Positions 1 through 5,366 of a DNA stretch of 5,366 bases are shown here, one piece after another. The position numbers were made by a program, and so were the translations under genes. Position 1 is the stretch's first letter. Every line of letters starts with the position of its first letter. The stretch covers positions 1-5,366 of the forward strand of contig JAODLU010000179.1 in the NCBI GenBank assembly GCA_025464125.1, written 5' to 3'. The notes under the pieces were generated by a model. It saw only the letters and a list, made by a program, of their open reading frames with translations. It did not search any database and was not told the origin of the DNA. Source of the DNA: Microbacteriaceae bacterium (GTDB taxonomy: Bacteria; Actinomycetota; Actinomycetes; Actinomycetales; Microbacteriaceae).

Positions 1-349
1 GGTTGATCAAGCAGAATTGCGCGAAAAGCACGTCGCGCTCAGCCTTGCCGAGCACCTCAGCTATCGCGCTGAACTTTTCGAGGCCCTCGCCGGTCCCGTG
101 CTCGATCTCGACCTCGGGGTGCGCGACCAGGTTGTGGTACCAGGCAGGGTTGTTCGGGTGGGCATGCTTGGCTGCGACTACGTGCAGCACGCCGTCATGG
201 CTGAACGCCTGGGCCGGGTTGACACGCTTCTCGCCCGATTTCGCGCCGGTAGTTGTCATCAGGAGCAGGTCGAGCCCCTCGAAGCGCCCACCGACCTTGC
301 CGTCGTTTGCGCGGAATTCGTCGATGACTTTCTGCTGGAAGTCGCTCAT
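1..349 (-). CDS. Ddn-like (DUF385) nitroreductase-family deazaflavin-dependent oxidoreductase, C-terminus cut off by window edge
   Basis: The frame is open from ATG at 349 to the left edge, giving 116 residues that begin MSDFQQKVIDEFRANDGK. It resembles the actinobacterial FDOR/DUF385 family, whose members bind deazaflavin F420 (some bind other flavins) and transfer hydride to quinones, nitro compounds or other unsaturated substrates. Family marks seen are LLLMTTTGAKSG at about 28-39, where the Thr/Ser/Lys-rich turn contacts cofactor phosphate in characterised members, and NPAWYHNLVAHPEVEIE at about 67-83. Homologues usually have about 140-150 residues, so 25-35 are probably missing. The ATG overlaps the stop of the upstream FAD dehydrogenase gene (ATGA, 346-349), and a purine-rich AAAGGA lies 5 bases upstream, so the start is well supported and translation is probably coupled. 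I see no signal peptide, so it should be cytosolic or membrane-peripheral. The family call is secure; F420 use and substrate are inferred. Confidence 0.88.
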   Translation of the reverse strand, partial: MSDFQQKVIDEFRANDGKVGGRFEGLDLLLMTTTGAKSGEKRVNPAQAFSHDGVLHVVAAKHAHPNNPAWYHNLVAHPEVEIEHGTGEGLEKFSAIAEVLGKAERDVLFAQFCLIN

Positions 350-2031
350 GACTTTCCTTTCCCTTGCGTGAATGCTGCTACCGCCCGCCCGGCCACTCGT
401 CCTGAGAACAGGCAGCCGCCGAGGAAGGTTCCCTCGAGCGACCTGTAGCCGTGCATGCCTCCGCCTCCGAAGCCAGCTGCTTCTCCCGCTGCGTAGAGAC
501 CCGCAATCGGCGCGCCTGCCGAGTCGAGCGCCCGGGCATCCAGGTCGGTCTGGATCCCGCCGAGGCTCTTGCGCGTCAGAATGTGCAGCCTGACCGCGAT
601 GAGTGGTCCCGCTGCCGGGTCGAGGATACGATGCGGCTTCGCCACCCGGATCAGTTTGTCGCCGAGGTAGTTGCGTGCTTGTCGAAGGGCGTTTATTTGG
701 GCATCCTTCGCGAACTTGTTGGCCAGTTCGCGGTCGCGCGCCTCGATCTCGAGCCGAACGTTGGTTGCATCGATCTGTACATCGGGGGTGAGCGCCTGCA
801 TTCCGGCCAGCAGTTCGTCGAGGCCGTCTGCGACGATGAAGTCCGCTCCCTTGGCCTTGAATGCCTCAACCGGGCCAGTCGCTCCCTTGCCGAGGCGCTG
901 CCTCAGCAGCTCGCGAATGCTCTTGCCGGTCAGATCGGGATTCTGCTCGCTGCCGGAGAGGGCGAATTCCTTCTCGATTATGTTTTGCGTGAGCACAAAC
1001 CAGCTGTGGTCGTGCCCGGTCGTGCGCAGGTATTCGAGCGTGCCGAGCGTGTCGAAACCCGGAAACAGGGGCACGGGCAAGCGCTTGCCCGTCGCATCCA
1101 GCCAGATGGACGACGGACCTGGCAGGATGCGGATGCCATGCCGTGCCCACACCGGTGCGTAGTTCTCGATGCCCTCCACGTAATGCCACATGCGGTCGCC
1201 GTTCACGAGACGTGCGCCGGCGCGCTCGCTGATGCCGAGCATCCTGCCGTCGACGTGTGCTGGCACTCCCGAGAGCATTTCTTTTGGAGGTTCGCCGTAC
1301 CGTTTCGGCCACTGGGCTCGCACGAGGTCGTGGTTGCCCCCGATGCCACCGCTGGTCACGATGACCGCTGGCGCACGAAGGTCGAACTCACCGGTCACGT
1401 CCCGGTTGCTCGGCTCACCCCGGCCAGCCGAGTCCAGCGCAAGGGTTGCCCCGCGAACGCCAACTATCGCGCCGTTCTCCACGACCAGTTCATCCACCCT
1501 GTGACGAAACAGCAGTGTCACGAGACCCGACTCGACCCCGGCCCGAACGGTCTTCTCGAAAGGGGCGAGGATTCCCGGCCCGGTGCCCCACGTGATGTGG
1601 AATCGCGGAACCGAGTTGCCGTGGCCGGTGGCTGTGTACCCGCCCCGCTCAGCCCAGCCCACGACGGGAAAGAATCGCACGCCCATCGCGTGCAGCCATG
1701 ACCGCTTCTCGCCGCTGGCGAAGTCGAGGTAAGCGTCTGCCCACTTGCGGCCCCATTCGTCTTCTTCGCGATCGAAGGCGGCCGAGCCTGCCCAGTCCTG
1801 CCTGGCGAGCTCGGCGCTGTCTTTCACGCCCATGCGGCGTTGCTCTGGCGAATCCACGAGCAGCAGGCCGCCGAATGACCACCAGGCCTGGCCGCCGAAG
1901 CTTGCCTCGGGCTCCTGGTCGACGATGGTGACGTGCTTTCCGGCCTTCACCAGCTCGGATGCCGCAACAAGCCCTGAGAGCCCGGCGCCGACGACGATCG
2001 CAGCCGTGTCCGCAGCATCCTCGCCTGTCAC
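346..2031 (-). CDS. FAD-binding dehydrogenase (fumarate reductase/3-ketosteroid dehydrogenase flavoprotein superfamily)
   Basis: This 561-residue cytosolic flavoprotein starts at GTG 2031, chosen because GAAGGAG (2043-2037) sits 5 bases upstream and the protein then opens just before the nucleotide-binding fold. The frame stays open to 2115, but that extension lies inside the globin gene. The Rossmann motif VVGAGLSGLVAA is at 13-24, with an acidic ribose-binding turn VDQEPEA at about 37-43. Next come GGQAWWSFGG (46-55), FPVVGWAERGGY (121-132) and a second mononucleotide segment around VIVTSGGIGG (223-232). The C-terminal FAD-closing region runs from RKSLGGIQTD (487-496) to GLYAAGEAAGFGGGGMHGYR (511-530). 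The length suits the 550-570-residue actinobacterial 'FAD-binding dehydrogenase' group. Characterised relatives abstract hydrogens from steroid rings or reduce fumarate-like enoates. I do not see the Tyr-containing C-terminal active-site motif expected of true KstD, so steroid activity should not be assumed. It follows the globin gene by 19 bases and overlaps the Ddn-like gene by 4. Confidence 0.92.
   Translation of the reverse strand: MTGEDAADTAAIVVGAGLSGLVAASELVKAGKHVTIVDQEPEASFGGQAWWSFGGLLLVDSPEQRRMGVKDSAELARQDWAGSAAFDREEDEWGRKWADAYLDFASGEKRSWLHAMGVRFFPVVGWAERGGYTATGHGNSVPRFHITWGTGPGILAPFEKTVRAGVESGLVTLLFRHRVDELVVENGAIVGVRGATLALDSAGRGEPSNRDVTGEFDLRAPAVIVTSGGIGGNHDLVRAQWPKRYGEPPKEMLSGVPAHVDGRMLGISERAGARLVNGDRMWHYVEGIENYAPVWARHGIRILPGPSSIWLDATGKRLPVPLFPGFDTLGTLEYLRTTGHDHSWFVLTQNIIEKEFALSGSEQNPDLTGKSIRELLRQRLGKGATGPVEAFKAKGADFIVADGLDELLAGMQALTPDVQIDATNVRLEIEARDRELANKFAKDAQINALRQARNYLGDKLIRVAKPHRILDPAAGPLIAVRLHILTRKSLGGIQTDLDARALDSAGAPIAGLYAAGEAAGFGGGGMHGYRSLEGTFLGGCLFSGRVAGRAVAAFTQGKGKS
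350..363 (-). promoter_or_regulatory. Ribosome binding site of the Ddn-like gene
   Basis: The minus strand reads GGGAAAGGAAAGTC directly before ATG at 349. The AAAGGA core (360-355) leaves a 5-base spacer. It lies inside the last codons of the FAD dehydrogenase (the GKGKS tail), so the Lys/Gly-rich end of that protein also serves as ribosome loading sequence for the next gene. This supports both the ATG at 349 and coupled translation across the ATGA overlap. Confidence 0.7.
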
Positions 2032-2043
2032 TGCGACTCCTTC
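2032..2043 (-). promoter_or_regulatory. Ribosome binding site fixing the GTG start of the FAD dehydrogenase
   Basis: Read on the minus strand, 2043-2037 is GAAGGAG, a near-perfect anti-Shine-Dalgarno match, followed by TCGCA and then GTG at 2031. It lies in the 19-base gap after the globin stop (TAG, 2053-2051). It is the strongest Shine-Dalgarno sequence in the window. It argues against the longer ATG start at 2115, which would overlap the globin coding region by about 65 bases. Confidence 0.85.
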
Positions 2044-2050
2044 GTCACGG

Positions 2051-2479
2051 CTACTCGTCGAACGTGTTGACCATCGCGTGCGCCGCACGGTCGAGATAGC
2101 CCCAGAGGGTCGCATCGTCGAGCGGTGACAGTTCGAGAGTATCGACCGCAGTTCGCATGTGCGCCAGCCAGCGATCCCTCGCGTCAGGATTCACTCTAAA
2201 TGGCTGGTGCCGCATGCGCAGCCTCGGGTGCCCGCGCTCTTCCGAGTAAGTGCCGGGGCCGCCCCAGTACTGCTCAAGAAATCCGGTGAGACGCTGGATG
2301 GCGCCCTCGAGGTCCTGCTCCGGATACATCGGGCGCAGCACCTCGTCGCCGGCGACCCCGACGTAAAACGCCCTGACCAGTTTTTCGAATGTCGGTCGAC
2401 CGCCAACCTTCTGCCAGAAGCTGCCGTCAGCGGCCTCGCCGCCCTCACTCATTCGAAGCGTCACCGGGTCGCCGCTCAT
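2051..2479 (-). CDS. glbO: Group II truncated haemoglobin, GlbO type
   Basis: This is a 142-residue cytosolic haem protein of the 2-over-2 globin fold. Actinobacterial GlbO proteins bind O2 tightly and have been linked to oxygen delivery, peroxidase activity and NO/peroxide defence. Key positions are visible by comparison with mycobacterial GlbO: Tyr39 in AFYVGV (B10), Tyr52 in RPMYPEQDL (CD1), the block FLEQYWGGPGTYSEERGHPR (67-86), proximal His91 in RMRHQPFRV (F8) and Trp104 in DRWLAHM (G8). The Tyr B10/Tyr CD1/Trp G8 set is typical of GlbO. The ATG at 2479 overlaps the stop of the upstream mscS-type gene (ATGA, 2476-2479), which supports this start; a GGGGG tract 8 bases upstream is only a modest binding site. 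An internal ATG at 2452 would give 133 residues, closer to the roughly 128 of mycobacterial GlbO, and cannot be excluded. Stop is TAG at 2053-2051. The family call is very secure; the physiological role here is inferred. Confidence 0.95.
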   Translation of the reverse strand: MSGDPVTLRMSEGGEAADGSFWQKVGGRPTFEKLVRAFYVGVAGDEVLRPMYPEQDLEGAIQRLTGFLEQYWGGPGTYSEERGHPRLRMRHQPFRVNPDARDRWLAHMRTAVDTLELSPLDDATLWGYLDRAAHAMVNTFDE

Positions 2480-3477
2480 TTCGCTGACCCCCGGGGTTTT
2501 GCTTCCTTTGTGCTTGTGAGGGGCTCCGTCGTTACGACTGGATTCGGCGCGGTGCGGGGTGGTCGCGCACCTTTGACGCTCGTCGCGCCCTCGAACCCGG
2601 AGAGCACAACGCTGTTGAGGGTCGGCAGCTTGATGCCGAGGTCATCGAGCGATCGCTTGAGGCGGCCCCGCAATTCGCGGGCGACGTCATCCTTCGTTCC
2701 TGCGCGGGTCTTGACTACCAGGCGGATGACCACAGCGTCGCCCGAGATGGACTCGATGCCCCAGATCTCCGGCTTCTCGAGTATGAGCGGTTTCCATTTG
2801 ACATCTTTTGCCATGTCGTTCGCCGTCGAGAGCATGCGCTCCTGCACAGCCGCGACGTCGGCGTCGTATGGCACAGCCAGGTCGATGATCACGCGGGACC
2901 AGCCGAGCGACATGTTGCCGACCCGCAAGATCTCCCCATTGCGCACGAACCAGACAGTGCCGTTGACGTCGCGAATCTGGGTGGTGCGGATTCCCACGGA
3001 TTCCACGATGCCCGTCGCTGGTCCGAGGTCGACGACGTCTCCAACCCCGAGCTGGTCTTCCGCCACCATAGAGAGCCCGTTAACCACATCCTTGACGATG
3101 TTCTGGGCACCGAAGCCGAGCCCCGCACCGAGTGCGGCGGTGATCAGGGCGAACGAGCCGGTGATGTTGGCGTCGATCGTCGTGACGATAAGCAGGATGG
3201 TCACGATGACGATCACTGTCGTCACGATGTTGTTATGCACGCTGCCGAGCGTGCGGGTGCGCTGCACGATTCTCACATCGCTGAGGGGCGACTGCTGCAG
3301 CGCCTGGGTGTCGTCAACCCGCTGGCGCTTCTTTACGCCGTTCACCACGCGCTTCACGATGCGGTCGACGACGAACCGCAGCACGATTCGAAGGATGACC
3401 GCGCCGACGATGATCGCGATGATCTTGAACGGCACGCGATAGCCGAGGTAGAAGTTGTAGAGAGTGGTCCAGAACAT
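2476..3477 (-). CDS. MscS-family small-conductance mechanosensitive ion channel
   Basis: This is a 333-residue inner-membrane protein. MscS-type channels open under membrane tension and release solutes on hypo-osmotic shock. From ATG at 3477 the layout is: TM1 about 16-36; a charged cytosolic linker about 37-78; TM2 about 83-101; the pore-lining TM3 and its amphipathic continuation about 105-138, with the Gly/Ala-rich packing run LITAALGAGLGFGAQNIVKD (111-130); the beta domain about 140-195 (QLGVGDVV, then the VRNGEILRVGN strand-turn); and an alpha/beta domain to about 290. A Pro/Thr/Lys-rich tail (about 295-333) looks disordered. The frame runs upstream to 3702, but that part overlaps the permease gene, and MFWTTLYNFY is a natural N-terminus. 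There is no clear Shine-Dalgarno site; instead a -10-like element lies 7 bases before the ATG, suggesting a leaderless transcript. The gene overlaps the globin gene downstream by 4 bases. Confidence 0.9.
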   Translation of the reverse strand: MFWTTLYNFYLGYRVPFKIIAIIVGAVILRIVLRFVVDRIVKRVVNGVKKRQRVDDTQALQQSPLSDVRIVQRTRTLGSVHNNIVTTVIVIVTILLIVTTIDANITGSFALITAALGAGLGFGAQNIVKDVVNGLSMVAEDQLGVGDVVDLGPATGIVESVGIRTTQIRDVNGTVWFVRNGEILRVGNMSLGWSRVIIDLAVPYDADVAAVQERMLSTANDMAKDVKWKPLILEKPEIWGIESISGDAVVIRLVVKTRAGTKDDVARELRGRLKRSLDDLGIKLPTLNSVVLSGFEGATSVKGARPPRTAPNPVVTTEPLTSTKEAKPRGSAK

Positions 3478-3513
3478 TGGCCCAAGTCTAGGGAATGCCC
3501 CTGTTGCGGTCAG
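3478..3513 (-). promoter_or_regulatory. Candidate leaderless promoter for the mscS-type/globin/dehydrogenase unit
   Basis: On the minus strand, CTGACC (3513-3508) resembles the -35 consensus TTGACA at four positions. It is followed by a 17-base spacer and TAGACT (3490-3485), which fits the actinobacterial -10 pattern TANNNT. Seven bases then lead straight to the ATG at 3477, so transcription would start at or next to the A of the start codon. The lack of a good ribosome binding site before this ATG fits a leaderless mRNA. The -35 element overlaps the permease stop codon (3512-3510). This is seen in sequence only. Confidence 0.55.
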
Positions 3514-4376
3514 GCGTCCCGGCGCTTGACCAGCAGAGCGGCGACCAAGAAGAGCACGACGATCCAGGCGCCGAGAACGAGAGCGCCCTGCCATGGCGTG
3601 AGCACGATGAGATCGGAGGCCTTCACCGCGGCACCAGTCACATAGGCGTACATGCGTGCGCCAGCGTCGCTCGGCAGGAAAGCCCCGAGGTTGCGCACCC
3701 ACTCTGCCTGCGTCACAGCTGCGAAGATCGACACGATCGTCGGCACCACGAGGATCAGTCCGAGGGCTGCCGCAATGCCGCCAGCGCTGTTACGGATGAT
3801 CGCGCCGATCGAGAACGAGAGCAGGCCGACCAGCGCGAGGTAGCCTGCACCACCGAGAAGAGCCCACCAGACGTGCGGGTCGCCGAAGTCGGGAGTAACG
3901 CCCTTATCTGGCATGAACGGCGCGGTCAGCAGTGCCGCCGCAATGAGAGCGACGAGGGAAACGACGAACGTTGTCACACCGAAGACAATGGCCTTTGCGA
4001 CGATGGCGGGGATTCGTGTGGGGACCGCCGCGAAGGTCGACCGGATCATGCCGGTGCCGTACTCACCGGTGATCACCAGTGCGCCAAGCACTGCAACCAC
4101 CAGCTGCGCCAGGCCGATGCCGGGCGTCGTGACCTGCAGCCAGGCCGCCTGCCCTGGCAACGCTGCGGCCGCGCCGCCCGGCCCGCTGCCTCCGGGCCCT
4201 GCACCTGCCCGCGAACTTGCCGCGAGCAGCAGGGCCAGCCCGATCATGACCACAACCGTGATCAGGTAGCACCAGAGGGTGGAGCGCAGGCTGCGCAGCT
4301 TGATGAACTCCGAGTTCAGGATGCCGGCAAAGGAGACGCCGTGCTGCGGGGTCGTCGTGCGTGCGGTCGTGCTCAT
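3510..4376 (-). CDS. ABC-2 type transporter permease subunit
   Basis: This 288-residue integral membrane protein is the transmembrane half of the exporter whose ATPase is encoded just upstream. A short cytosolic N-terminus with the coupling-type segment FAGILNSEFIKLRSLRSTLW (16-35) precedes six predicted helices at about 36-54, 86-103, 128-152, 170-194, 200-221 and 263-283. The motif TGEYGTGMIRSTFAAVPTR (103-121) is characteristic of this actinobacterial ABC-2 permease group. The first extracytoplasmic loop has a Gly/Pro/Ala-rich stretch (about 57-75). The protein ends in a positively charged tail, KRRDA. The ATG at 4376 overlaps the ATPase stop (ATGA) and has GGGAGG 7 bases upstream, so the start is firm. 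Relatives export or give immunity to peptides, antibiotics or lipids; the substrate cannot be read from sequence. Confidence 0.92.
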   Translation of the reverse strand: MSTTARTTTPQHGVSFAGILNSEFIKLRSLRSTLWCYLITVVVMIGLALLLAASSRAGAGPGGSGPGGAAAALPGQAAWLQVTTPGIGLAQLVVAVLGALVITGEYGTGMIRSTFAAVPTRIPAIVAKAIVFGVTTFVVSLVALIAAALLTAPFMPDKGVTPDFGDPHVWWALLGGAGYLALVGLLSFSIGAIIRNSAGGIAAALGLILVVPTIVSIFAAVTQAEWVRNLGAFLPSDAGARMYAYVTGAAVKASDLIVLTPWQGALVLGAWIVVLFLVAALLVKRRDA

Positions 4377-5287
4377 CGGGTGACCTCCCGTGCGTGATAT
4401 TCGACTTCGTCAGCCGTGAGGGCGAGGTACGCGTCTTCGAGGGACCCGGCCGCAGGCGTGAGCTCGTGCAGCACCACCCCGCTGTGGGCTGCCAGTTCGC
4501 CGATCTCAGGTGCGGTGAGTCCGGTCACCTCGATCTGGTCGGCGTCGGTCGTGGTGACGGTCGCGCTTCTTGCGGCCAGCAGGGCGGTGAGTTTGGCGGC
4601 ATCCGGTGTGCGCACGTGCACTGCCTTGCCTGTTGCAAGGGCGACGATGTCGGCGACCGGAGCGTTCGCGATGATACGGCCGCGGCCGAGCACGATGATC
4701 TGGTCGGCTGTCTGTGCCATCTCGCTCATCAGGTGCGAGGAGAGAAAAACAGTTCTGCCTTCGGCCGCGAGCTGGCGGGCCAGCGTTCGTACCCAGATGA
4801 CACCCTCTGGATCGAGGCCGTTGACCGGCTCGTCGAGGATGAGCGTCGCAGGGTCGCCGAGCAGCGCGGCGGCGATGCCGAGACGCTGGCCCATGCCGAG
4901 CGAGAAACCGCCCACCCGACGGCCGGCGACCGACTCGAGACCGGTGAGGCCGATCACCTCGTGCACGCGACTGCGCGGGATGCTGTGGGTTGCAGCGAGG
5001 GCGAGCAGGTGATTGAAGGCGGTGCGCCCGGTGTGCACGGCTTTCGCATCGAGAAGTACTCCGACCTCGTGCAGGGGAGCGCGCAGCTTGGCGTAACTCG
5101 TTCCGTTGATCGTCACGCTGCCGGACGTTGCCCGGTCGAGCCCGACGATCAGGCGCATGGTCGTTGACTTGCCCGCACCGTTCGGGCCGAGGAATCCGGT
5201 GACCATACCCGGTTTCACGGTGAAGTCGATTGAGTCAACGGCGGTCTTGCCGCCGTACCTCTTGGTCAGGCCTGTCGCTTCGATCAC
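4373..5287 (-). CDS. ABC transporter ATP-binding protein of a BcrA/daunorubicin-type exporter
   Basis: This 304-residue cytosolic ATPase should drive the ABC-2 permease encoded next to it. Walker A is GPNGAGKST (34-42), the signature region is FSLGMGQRLG (128-137), Walker B is LILDEP (149-154), the D-loop is NGLDP (156-160) and the switch His is H185 in FLSSHLMSEM. At the usual Q-loop region the sequence reads GVLLDAKAVHTGRTA (76-90), with no glutamine; this form is common in this subfamily as I recall it. After the nucleotide-binding domain (about 1-215), a roughly 85-residue C-terminal domain (about 220-304) is typical of these exporters and may contact the permease. The start is GTG at 5287, since MIEATGLTKRYG is the normal N-terminus; the nearby ATG (5289) is in another frame and runs straight into TGA. 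The GTG overlaps the stop of the preceding partial frame (GTGA). No strong ribosome binding site is present, so coupling to the upstream gene is likely. Confidence 0.94.
   Translation of the reverse strand: MIEATGLTKRYGGKTAVDSIDFTVKPGMVTGFLGPNGAGKSTTMRLIVGLDRATSGSVTINGTSYAKLRAPLHEVGVLLDAKAVHTGRTAFNHLLALAATHSIPRSRVHEVIGLTGLESVAGRRVGGFSLGMGQRLGIAAALLGDPATLILDEPVNGLDPEGVIWVRTLARQLAAEGRTVFLSSHLMSEMAQTADQIIVLGRGRIIANAPVADIVALATGKAVHVRTPDAAKLTALLAARSATVTTTDADQIEVTGLTAPEIGELAAHSGVVLHELTPAAGSLEDAYLALTADEVEYHAREVTR
4377..4389 (-). promoter_or_regulatory. Ribosome binding site of the permease gene
   Basis: The minus strand reads GGGAGG (4389-4384), a 7-base spacer, then ATG at 4376. It lies inside the last codons of the ATPase gene and supports efficient reinitiation at the ATGA overlap. 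Confidence 0.75.
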
Positions 5288-5366
5288 ATGCCCAGCCTAC
5301 GGAGCCTCGTGTCGGCGCGCGTCATCCCCTCGGAGTAGTTGTCGGCGTTCAGGCGTCCTTCGCCTG
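5284..5366 (-). CDS. Unrecognised upstream gene, C-terminal 26 residues only
   Basis: From the right edge one minus frame is open to TGA at 5286-5284 and ends GEGRLNADNYSEGMTRADTR followed by LRRLGM. In 23 of 26 codons the third base is G or C, as expected for a real gene here, and the stop overlaps the GTG of the ATPase gene as GTGA, the same kind of junction seen three more times in this window. The tail is charged and probably helical. I do not recognise a family. An exporter of this class is often preceded by a regulator gene (GntR, TetR or a two-component system), but nothing visible identifies one. With only 83 bases, the frame could be a chance opening in a leader region. Confidence 0.5.
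   Translation of the reverse strand, partial: GEGRLNADNYSEGMTRADTRLRRLGM

Noticed and set aside
17..448. Plus-strand open frame of 143 codons opposite the Ddn-like gene
   Set aside because: The minus strand reads a clear DUF385 protein with TTTGAKSG and NPAWYHNLVAHPEV, while the plus frame has no family features.
451..1701. Long plus-strand open frame (416 codons) opposite the FAD dehydrogenase
   Set aside because: It lies antisense to a gene with clear FAD motifs. Its translation is rich in Arg, Ala, Cys and His without any domain, and it is an expected shadow of high-GC codon bias.
2032..2115. N-terminal extension of the FAD dehydrogenase to ATG at 2115
   Set aside because: The extra 28 residues are Arg/Ser-rich, overlap the globin coding region, and precede a strong ribosome binding site placed for GTG at 2031.
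2487..2500. Possible rho-independent terminator (CCCCCGGGG followed by TTTT on the plus strand)
   Set aside because: The palindrome leaves at most one base for a loop, so it cannot form a normal hairpin. It also lies inside the end of the channel gene, and the T run is on the strand opposite to transcription.
2159..3442. Plus-strand open frame of 427 codons spanning the globin and channel genes
   Set aside because: It crosses two convincing minus-strand genes and their overlap. The product is a low-complexity Thr/Ser/Arg-rich sequence with no recognisable fold.
3478..3702. N-terminal extension of the MscS-type channel to 3702
   Set aside because: It would overlap the permease gene by almost 200 bases, and its Arg/Gly-rich translation is unlike an MscS N-terminus. 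MFWTTLYNFY at 3477 is natural.
3495..5167. Two plus-strand open frames (3495-4397 and 4361-5167) opposite the ABC genes
   Set aside because: Their Asp/Arg/His/Gln-rich translations are typical antisense shadows, while the minus strand carries intact Walker motifs and six hydrophobic helices.
1..5366. Search for CRISPR repeats, insertion sequence ends, tRNA genes, attachment sites and a defence system
   Set aside because: No regularly spaced repeats, terminal inverted repeats, transposase, tRNA-like folds or nuclease/helicase genes are visible. The window reads as ordinary chromosomal genes.

Overview
The window looks like chromosomal DNA from a high-GC actinobacterium. The evidence is strong G/C bias at third codon positions, GTG starts, short-spaced genes, a probable leaderless promoter, a group II (GlbO-type) truncated haemoglobin and a Ddn-like F420-type oxidoreductase. 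Micrococcales, perhaps Microbacteriaceae, is my best guess, but the family level is inference. No RNA gene, insertion sequence, CRISPR array or long repeat is visible, and no gene-free stretch exceeds about 35 bases.

All genes lie on the minus strand, so transcription runs from the right end to the left. At the right edge is the C-terminal tail of an unrecognised gene (5284-5366). Its stop codon overlaps the GTG start of an ABC-2 type exporter pair: an ATP-binding subunit (4373-5287) and a six-helix permease (3510-4376). These form one translationally coupled unit.

After a 32-base gap, which holds a good candidate leaderless promoter, a second unit begins. It runs: small MscS-type mechanosensitive channel (2476-3477), truncated haemoglobin of the GlbO type (2051-2479), FAD-binding dehydrogenase of the fumarate reductase/ketosteroid dehydrogenase superfamily (346-2031), and a Ddn/DUF385-family deazaflavin-type oxidoreductase cut by the left edge (1-349).

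Four of the six gene junctions are 4-base ATGA or GTGA stop/start overlaps. This argues for coupled translation within each unit. The second unit puts a haem protein, a flavoprotein and a probable F420-dependent reductase on one predicted transcript with an osmotic safety valve. A role in redox, oxygen or nitric-oxide stress is plausible, but the sequence alone does not name a substrate. The gene families are all known; the operon combination is the most interesting part.
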